From NCBI GenBank assembly GCA_019722365.1, contig JADFUC010000501.1:3100001-3164000 (forward strand): a stretch of DNA of 64,000 nt, read 5' to 3'. The notes beneath the pieces are model-generated. The model worked only from the letters and a program-made list of their open reading frames with translations, was not told the DNA's origin and did no database searches. The translations under genes and the position numbers were made by a program. This document shows positions 57,656 to 64,000 of this stretch, in pieces (the stretch's first letter is position 1; each line of letters opens with the position of its first letter). This DNA comes from Lithospermum erythrorhizon. Lineage: Eukaryota > Streptophyta > Magnoliopsida > Boraginales > Boraginaceae.

Positions 57656-60165
57656 TTTGAAGATAGTATAAATAATTTCGATGATAATATTATTCGTAAA
57701 TTTTTTATCCGAATTACATTATAATAGTTTTGCTATGGAAAATTTTATCTTTGGAATTAGGTTCGTTGAGATTTAGAAATGCGATCGCGGAGAATTAGCG
57801 AAGCGAGCGGGACTCGAGTTTTTTTAATATCATCGTACTTATCAACCTTTGTCATCACTTAAAGCGAATCATCTTCTTCATAACTACCGTTGGCCGAGAT
57901 TATGCCCTCCCCGCGAAATTTTCTTAGTTTTACTTAACTGATTGTCTCTGAGCTTCGAGATCGTTTGTAGAATATCTTTTCCCATTCGTTCTCTTGAGAT
58001 AGGCAGAATTTCAAGTCTTTGAATATTCTTTGGGTTTTTGGCTTGTGGTTGACTTTTATAGGTGAATTTTATGATGAATCTTAGTTGGTTATGGGTTACA
58101 TGACGTATATAAGTGATTAATTAAGTGATTTAGAGGTCGTTTGAGGATGTTATGCATTTGGAGTTGACTTTTAGGTTTTAGGACTTTTGGGTTGATATTT
58201 TCTAGAGCTTTAAGAAATGTGTAGGAGGTTATATTGGACCATATATATATTTGTTGAAGTTTAAAATTGATGATTTAAAATTGATTAAAAGGGAGTTATG
58301 TCGAGAAAAATGTTAATTCTGAAGTTGAGTTATAATTGATATTTCGGAATTATAGATTGTTAATTATAGACTTGGCGATTAACTAGAATGACTTATAAGT
58401 GATTTGCCAATGAGAAGAGATGATAAGAATGGAATTTAAGCGGGGTGATTATAATTCGATAGTTTATCCCGAGTCGTATTAGGCTTGGTTTAAAAAATGG
58501 ATTCAGATTAGAGTTGGTAATGTTTATTCTAGAGCGTAAATTCTTGGTATTAGTTCACAGTATGCTTTACGGGTGTTGTTAGGCTGACCGTGGGAAGGGG
58601 CTTACGTTCAAATGTTCTTGAGGACTTTTGTGATAGGCGAAGTAGAGGTGAAGTCTTGCTTCACTTTGGGTGGATATGTTCTTTAAAGTTATGTGAGCCA
58701 TGATTCATGTGAGAACATTGTATGTGTTATTGTCTGAATGTTATTGTGTGCATTGTGTGAGAATGTAAATTATATGTTATTCTTGAAATTATATGAGCCA
58801 TGATATTACATATATGATAGTATTATGTGGCATTGAAGAGCTTTGCCACCCGAGGTAAGTAGTAGCTTGCCTCTCGACTTACGTGTTTTCAAATTGCTGA
58901 CCTTGTAGGCATTTGTGATTGATTGGCACTTGTCGAAGCATTTTTTTGTATTTGTATGGCTGGCCGGCGATTATGATTAGATTGTGATTGAGAGGCGTTT
59001 TATCTGTTTGCATTACTATTGTTGGGTGTTGAGTAGTTGGTTGTTGTGAGGAGATATAGGGGTTATACGTGTCTTTGAGGTGACCCAGGTATTGCGATAT
59101 GACGCAAATTGGGATGGTTATGGGTTAGGTGGCTCTTTAAGGCGTTGTTTATCCAGTTTTATCACGTCGGTATAAGGCGTTGTGTATATCATTTTATCAC
59201 GTGTCGGTATAAGGCGTTGTTTATTAGTTTTATCATTCGATCAGGCGTTGATTATCGGTTTTATACTTCGGTATAGGCGTTGGTTATCGACTTTATACTT
59301 GATTATAAGGCGTTGTAGATCGACAGGTTGAGCTTATGTGCATCGAGTTAGAATCCGGATGGCATCCCCAGTTTGATGAGTGATTGATGACTAGAAGTAT
59401 GGTTTTGTTGGGTCTACGGTAGCAATTTCGTGGTTTGGTGTGATTTTTGTGATGAGTTGTATTCATTATTGAGACCCTATATTCTATGTTATGCCATATG
59501 ATGTATGAGGTTTTCTTTAGCAAGTATAAATATGGCTTTTATTTAGGTAGTCCGGGTGCATATATCTATATATGTACTGGCGTGTTGACTCCCCATGTTA
59601 ATTTGTTAATGGGCGGCGTATGTGGTTTTAAAGGTTTCACACAGTGTAGATTTCACTAAGCAAGTGACTTCGCCCACCGTTTTGGGCGGCATTTCGTTTG
59701 TGTCGGGGTTGACGGGCGGCTAGTTGAGCCGAGGCGTTGGAGTTTGTTCAGGTGGCTGGGTGGCGTCGGGTGGCGAGAGGATCCTCGCTGATCGATTTTG
59801 ATGTGTTGTCAGATGTTTTGATGGTTGTACTTTATTTTCAAACTTTAGCCTTGTCGGCGGTTGTCATTTGTATTACGAATAAATCACTGCTTTCTCTTTG
59901 TGGCGCTTTGCGGCATTCTTATTTATTTGGGATATATTTGTGCTTATATATGGAGTTTGGTTGGTTAGATATCGCTTTGATGGATTGTAAATTTTTAAAA
60001 CATGATTATTTTGGAAATATTATATGTCAGTTTTTGAAGGAAGCGAGTAGTTTTTAAAGCGAGTCGTCAATCGGTTTAGTGATCGGTGTTCAGGATTCAT
60101 AATGACTCTGTACCGGGGCCGGTAAATAGAGGCGGTCGTTCTGAAATACAGTCGGGCAATCGGAG
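57656..60165. mobile_element. ~2.5-kb insertion in the copia LTR, probably another retroelement (possible solo LTR)
   Basis: Interrupts the LTR between ggtgggactttg (about 57650) and ggtagggactttg (about 60172). The string gggactttg on both sides may be target sequence, but exact ends were not resolved. G/T-rich, with no convincing protein; the 59737-60057 plus frame (106 codons) is hydrophobic and unrecognised. Length and composition are like the long LTRs of some Ty3/gypsy elements, but this is inference. Confidence 0.4.
59137..59324. repeat. Minisatellite, six imperfect ~32-37 bp units
   Basis: Each unit begins (a)aggcgttg and continues tttatc-nn-ttttat and a cggtat-like end; first units at 59139 and 59173. 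Confidence 0.8.
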
Positions 60166-60259
60166 AAAGGTAGGGACTTTGTAGTCCAAACTCCTCACGG
60201 CTCACATATAGAAGATCGGGACATAGGTCGGGACATATAAGTCCGACAATATTCTAACA
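60165..60259 (-). repeat. Copia LTR (higher-coordinate copy), outer part
   Basis: ggagaaaggtagggactttg ... gaagatcgggacat ... cgacaatattctaaca matches 49357-49461. Small differences include an extra ggtcgggacat unit. Confidence 0.75.
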
Positions 60260-61735
60260 ACTTCCATGAATAGTTTTTACAATCAGGCAGCCAACTATTT
60301 TTGATAATTGTAATAAAGTGAGTATCGAATTCCAGAATCTTTTGTACATACAGATCATTTATTACTAGATTATTAGATTATCTCAGGCAGCCAACTAGTA
60401 ATATACTTCGGCGATTTTCACGATGAAGATAGTCGACGGATATTATTAAATAATTGCAATGCCATTAACGTTCTAATAATAAAAGGCCGGAGAATATAAT
60501 GGCGTCCATACACATACGCGTTCATAACATGGTTGTTATGTGATTTTGGATATAATGGCGATCTTTTGACAATAATTCTTCGTTAATTGACTCCTCTCTC
60601 ATAGATAAACTTTCCTTAGTGGCCTCAACTATATTTGTACTTCGTTTTGAACTATTAAATCATAAGATGAAGTATAGACGTAGGCACGTTGCATCCAGCC
60701 CGAAGCATTTGAGGTCAATAATAAGATCGGAGTGTTATTAAGAGTTCATAGGTTTGACTGGTCACAAGAGAGACGGTCCAAGACCTTATTATATTAGTGC
60801 ACACAAAGTAAAGCCCAACTCAATATGGATTGGGCTCCTCAATGACTTCTCATTAGAACACCTATAGATTATCACCCAAATTAGTTATTTTAAATATGCA
60901 ATATGAGGAAAGACGCATAATATTTTATTTTAATTAAACAATTAATTAGAATTCTTAACTGTAATTGATTTTTCAATATGAGTAAATATGTTGACATCAT
61001 TAGACCATTTACAATGGTCAAATTTAAACACTCAAAAGGTGTTGAATTAGCTTTTAATGCTTTGTTTTAAATAGCGTGTTTATTGAATGGAGAGATTTGT
61101 GAAAAATTGACCATAGTTTCCAAATCTATGAAATGGGGCCAAATGGACACTTGTCAAATGATAGTGAGCAGAATTGACAATGTAGGGGTCTTGTTTTGGA
61201 CCTGGATATAGGGATAAATATGTGATATTTTTTCGTTGGAATGTGTATTTCTGGAATTGAAATCTTGGGGAATGAAATTTTGTTTAATATTTTTTTTTAT
61301 TCTGACTTTTTATCTTTCTATAAATGAGGTTTAACATTTCGTTTAGGCGCCAAAAATAAATCATTTACACTTTCTTTTAGTCTTTACGCTAAAATAAGTT
61401 GTTTATTTTGAATTTAAACCTCTTGGCTTGATAGAAGAAAAATAATATCCTTTTATGACAAAATCAACAAATTACTTGTTATGTCAGCATCATAATTACC
61501 GACTAGCAAATTCCAAACAACGCGTTACCGAAAATTTTGCATTAATTACAGTTTTTACAAATGTTAGGTATGCATAGTATACTTAAGTACTGAAATCTTG
61601 GATTGATGATGCATTATGGTCAAGCTATAAACAGAAAAATGGGTTATGCTAATCTGCTATGACCAAGAATTTAAATCTAAAAATAAAATTCACGAATTTT
61701 TAACCGCGAATAGCGGTTGGAGGGAATAAGTGGTG
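60260..61735. other. Intergenic, AT-rich
   Basis: No gene recognised. Short repeated string caggcagccaacta at about 60285 and 60385. Confidence 0.45.
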
Positions 61736-61739
61736 CTAA

Positions 61740-62560
61740 TGCTGAAACTCCACAAAATGATAAGGAAACTCGTCGGACTAGAAAAGAAAAAAATATTAAA
61801 TGGACCCAGGCAAATTTTTAGTTCTTGCCGGTGGATGGATTAAATTGTACTTGGCGATTGTAATTGGAAGGAATCAGAAAGATACATTAAAGGAGAAATT
61901 TTCCGAGTATTATACTTTATGGCTCATTGAATCTTTAAGCTAACTTGATATAAAAATTATTTCAACTATATCAACAAAATGCTAGGTAGATGGAAGGACC
62001 ATATGGCCAGCTGCTAAGTATGAAATAAAATGGGTGGTGAAGGAGAATGATGTTTTGGCAAGAGCCATCCTGATATATGTAGAAGATAGCAATGTCACCT
62101 TTAATTTAATCTGATAGTGGGATAAGGTTAATTGATCGACCCATTATATGTCTCAAGTTGGTGGAAATCCCGGATGCAGCGGTAGTGGAACTAAGAGAGC
62201 TCGAGAAACCGATATAGGTGACTCAGCGTCAGTTGGATCCATTTCTCGTCCAATAGGAAGAGATGCAAGTAAAAAGAAGGGTAAAGGGAAAAGTTCAAGA
62301 AGGGGAAAAGCTGAAGCGTTAGAGATTATTGAGGAAGACTGGGATGAGTACAAACAATTCAAGGAGAAGGAGTTTGAGAGACTAATTTTAGCACAACGAG
62401 AAAACAAGGAAACTTGAAGCTTAACAAGAACACAGAAGAGGCATCGAATTAAGTTACTTGAGCAATTAGGTAAAAGATGGCTTATTTATGAAGCTAAGAT
62501 AAAGGGAACATTGGATGACTATAACAAACAACTCCTAGAAATATTTGAAGGTGGAATTAT
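61740..62560 (+). pseudogene. PIF/Harbinger ORF1 (Myb/NAM-associated) pseudogene
   Basis: Plus-strand remnant. A degraded Myb-like start (RTRKEKNIKWTQ near 61780) is followed by LARAILIYVEDSNVTF near 62055 and two stops. An open stretch at 62148-62417 then carries GSGTKRARETDIGDSAS, RPIGRDASKKKGKGKSS and a Glu/Lys-rich helix (EEDWDEYKQFKEKEFERL); after another stop, LLEQLGKRWLIYEAKIKG continues to about 62565. The RPIGRDAAKKK-type motif is characteristic of the ORF1 proteins of plant PIF elements, which act with the transposase. Confidence 0.75.
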
Positions 62561-62668
62561 TTGTTAATTAAAGTATTAATAATGTTTATCTAAGTAATAA
62601 TCTATCCGTTTTTTAATAGAAAAAAGCGAGATTGTTAATATCATTATTGTGATCATTTAATAAGTGTG

Positions 62669-62860
62669 ATGTTTGACTCTTTTACATCAATTCATGTGAG
62701 AAATAAATATAATGGTACGACCAAATCATGTGAAGCCATGTGAATATCATATCTTATGAAAATAATATTTGATGTTTGTTTACATTATCCCGTGTAAGAA
62801 AAATAATGGGTGACGAAGCCATGTGAATACGATGAATGACTACTTTCCATTCATTATAAA
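62669..62860. repeat. ~100-bp imperfect duplication between PIF ORF1 and transposase
   Basis: gatgtttg-ct-ttttacat..aagccatgtgaata..at occurs at about 62669-62750 and 62771-62832. Confidence 0.55.
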
Positions 62861-62929
62861 TATCCATAATGATACTCACTATCTTATCTTCTCGATCTTT
62901 TAGAAAAACACTCAAGGGATCCTCCTTAT

Positions 62930-64000
62930 TTTTGTTTCGATGTTGAAGCCTACAAAAGACAAACTCGAATGGAGGAGAATCGATAGTAAAACCTCTTAGA
63001 GAACGTCACCAAAAAAATATTAGGGCAAATGAAGGCCCAGAATAGTACGCTTCATAGCAAGAAAAAAATATATTCTGAGGAGAGTCCTTAAGTGGCAAGC
63101 AGGAAGATTAATTGAAGACTATTTTTCAGATGAACCAACATACGATAAAACAATGTTTTGTCGTAGATTTCGGATGCAGAAGCATGTCTTCTTCTGGCGT
63201 TATTAAGGGACCTTTTGACACGCGGTAACTCACTTTACAAACAAAGATTTGATGCTACAAATAAAGAAGGCATATCTTCTTTAGCAAAGTGTACCACTAC
63301 CATGCGTATGTTAGCATATGGATTGGCAGCTGATGCAGTTGATGAATATATCAAAATAGATGGTACTACTGCACTGGAGTGTTTACGCAAATTTTGCAAA
63401 GGAATTATATAGTTGTATGAACCCGTGTATTTGAGAGCACCTAACACCGATGATTTGCAAAGGATACTTCATGTTAGTGAGATGCGAGGCTTTCCAGGAA
63501 TGATCGGTAGTATCGATTGCATGCACTGAAAATGGAAAAATTGTCCCACTACATGGGAAGGTCAATTTACTAGAGGAGATAAAGGAACAACGACTGTCAT
63601 TTTGAAGCAGTTGTCTCCCATGATTTATGGATTTGGCATGCATTTTTTGGATGTCCACGTACGTTGAATGATATCAACGTGTTAGACAGATCACCAATTT
63701 TTTATGATGTCGAACAAGGGAATGCTCCAAGAGTTAATTACTATGTAAATGGGCCATAAATATAGTATGACATATTACCTTGCAGGATGGTATCACCCAT
63801 CGTACCCGGCGTTCGTCAAATCAATTAAACTTTAACTAGTGAACAAGATAAGTTATTTGAGAAATATGAAGAGCAGCCGGGAAGGATGTGGAAGCGTGCA
63901 TTTGGGTACTCAGCTTCGTTTCAAATGATTCGTGAGCCGGCTGAATGTAGGACATAAGTGATTTGACTATCGTCATGAGAACATATCGTTTCCAGAAATC
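62930..64000 (+). pseudogene. PIF/Harbinger transposase (ALP1/HARBI1-like nuclease family), broken and cut by the window end
   Basis: Recognisable in all three forward frames: EDYFSDEPTYDKTMFCRRFRM (about 63113), then the open stretch 63215-63412 with MRMLAYGLAADAVDEYIKI, then after a stop LYEPVYLRAP, MRGFPGMIGSIDCMH (first catalytic Asp in GSIDCMH) and WKNCPTTWEGQFTRGD. After a frameshift near 63610 comes LWIWHAFFGCPRTLNDINVL, the second Asp motif, followed by DRSPIF and APRVNYYVNG; after another, YYLAGWYHPSYPAFVKSI, and finally RMWKRAFGY with the ERAF-type Glu changed to Lys. At least four frame breaks. Same strand as ORF1, normal PIF layout. The 3' end lies beyond the window. Confidence 0.85.

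Larger units (their letters stand above)
49218..60259 (-). mobile_element. Decayed Ty1/copia LTR retrotransposon, itself interrupted twice
   Basis: Left end tgtaggaaataatgattcct at 49218 is repeated at 57481; right end ..cgacaatattctaaca at 60259 matches ..cgacaatattcaaca at 49461. Flanks acttt (49213-49217) and acttc (60260-60264) are a 5-bp target duplication with one mismatch. Coding is on the minus strand in copia order: gag (57.3-56.5 kb), protease, integrase, reverse transcriptase (52.8-50.4 kb). A PBS sits next to the right LTR and a polypurine tract next to the left LTR, as required for minus orientation. Two later insertions separate gag from pol (52.87-56.5 kb) and split the right LTR (about 57.65-60.16 kb). 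Confidence 0.85.

Noticed and set aside
59137..59324. CRISPR-like array
   Set aside because: The units are directly adjacent and imperfect without unique spacers, and the DNA is from a plant nucleus; it is a minisatellite.
59737..60057. 106-codon hydrophobic plus-strand protein
   Set aside because: Lies in a G/T-biased repeat insertion; the hydrophobic composition follows from the T-rich strand and there is no homology I can name.

Overview
This is a nuclear plant (eudicot-type) window: AT-rich, intron-containing genes with GT-AG splice sites and TATA boxes, embedded in a large mass of nested transposable elements. The presence of TPD1-like, PMEI, CYP706 and BAHD genes, Stowaway and Mutator-like MITEs, plant Helitron, Ty1/copia, LINE and PIF/Harbinger remains is characteristic of an angiosperm; I cannot name the species from the sequence. 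All identifications are by reading translations and motifs, not by database search.

Layout. 0.1-1.6 kb: decayed MULE transposase (minus). 2.3-4.8 kb: unclassified degenerate element rich in GGTACC palindromes. 5.1-5.9 kb: intact two-exon TPD1-like secreted protein gene (plus). 9.6-10.5 kb: tandem duplication followed by a non-autonomous MULE with a perfect 11-bp target duplication. 10.6-11.2 kb: intact pectin methylesterase inhibitor (minus). 11.4-17.5 kb: small MITEs, a PIF ORF1 remnant and a LINE 3' end (minus). 17.6-20 kb: unclassified element sequence and a duplicate Helitron Rep fragment. 23.4-26.0 kb: two Stowaway MITEs and a CYP706-type P450 whose reading frame is complete except for one TAG at codon 21.

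26.6-44.8 kb: a large minus-strand Helitron. Reading 5' to 3' on the minus strand, it carries the Rep (N-terminal part near 44.7-44.0 kb, central Rep 41.3-40.3 kb, 39.0-38.4 kb), the helicase (38.2-37.5, 35.6-35.0, 32.5-32.3 kb) and then a multi-exon RPA1-like single-strand-DNA-binding protein gene (30.1-26.6 kb). The Rep-helicase gene has been cut by at least four blocks of later insertion, including an LTR element (32.5-34.9 kb) and a pair of related 1.1-kb inverted sequences (36.2-37.4 and 42.9-44.0 kb).

44.8-49.2 kb: a tRNA-derived SINE-like element, tandem repeats, and a BAHD acyltransferase pseudogene with lesions around its HXXXD catalytic motif. 49.2-60.3 kb: one decayed minus-strand Ty1/copia element with recognisable LTRs, PPT, PBS, gag, protease, integrase and reverse transcriptase, itself split by a second LTR element (52.9-56.5 kb) and by a ~2.5-kb insertion in its right LTR. 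61.7-64.0 kb: a plus-strand PIF/Harbinger element with ORF1 (Myb/NAM-associated type) and transposase, both broken, running off the window.

The host genes (TPD1-like, PMEI, CYP706-type, BAHD) are unrelated in function and do not form an evident pathway cluster. The strongest biological interest is the Helitron with its own RPA-like gene, and the P450 and BAHD genes with few, sharply defined disabling changes.
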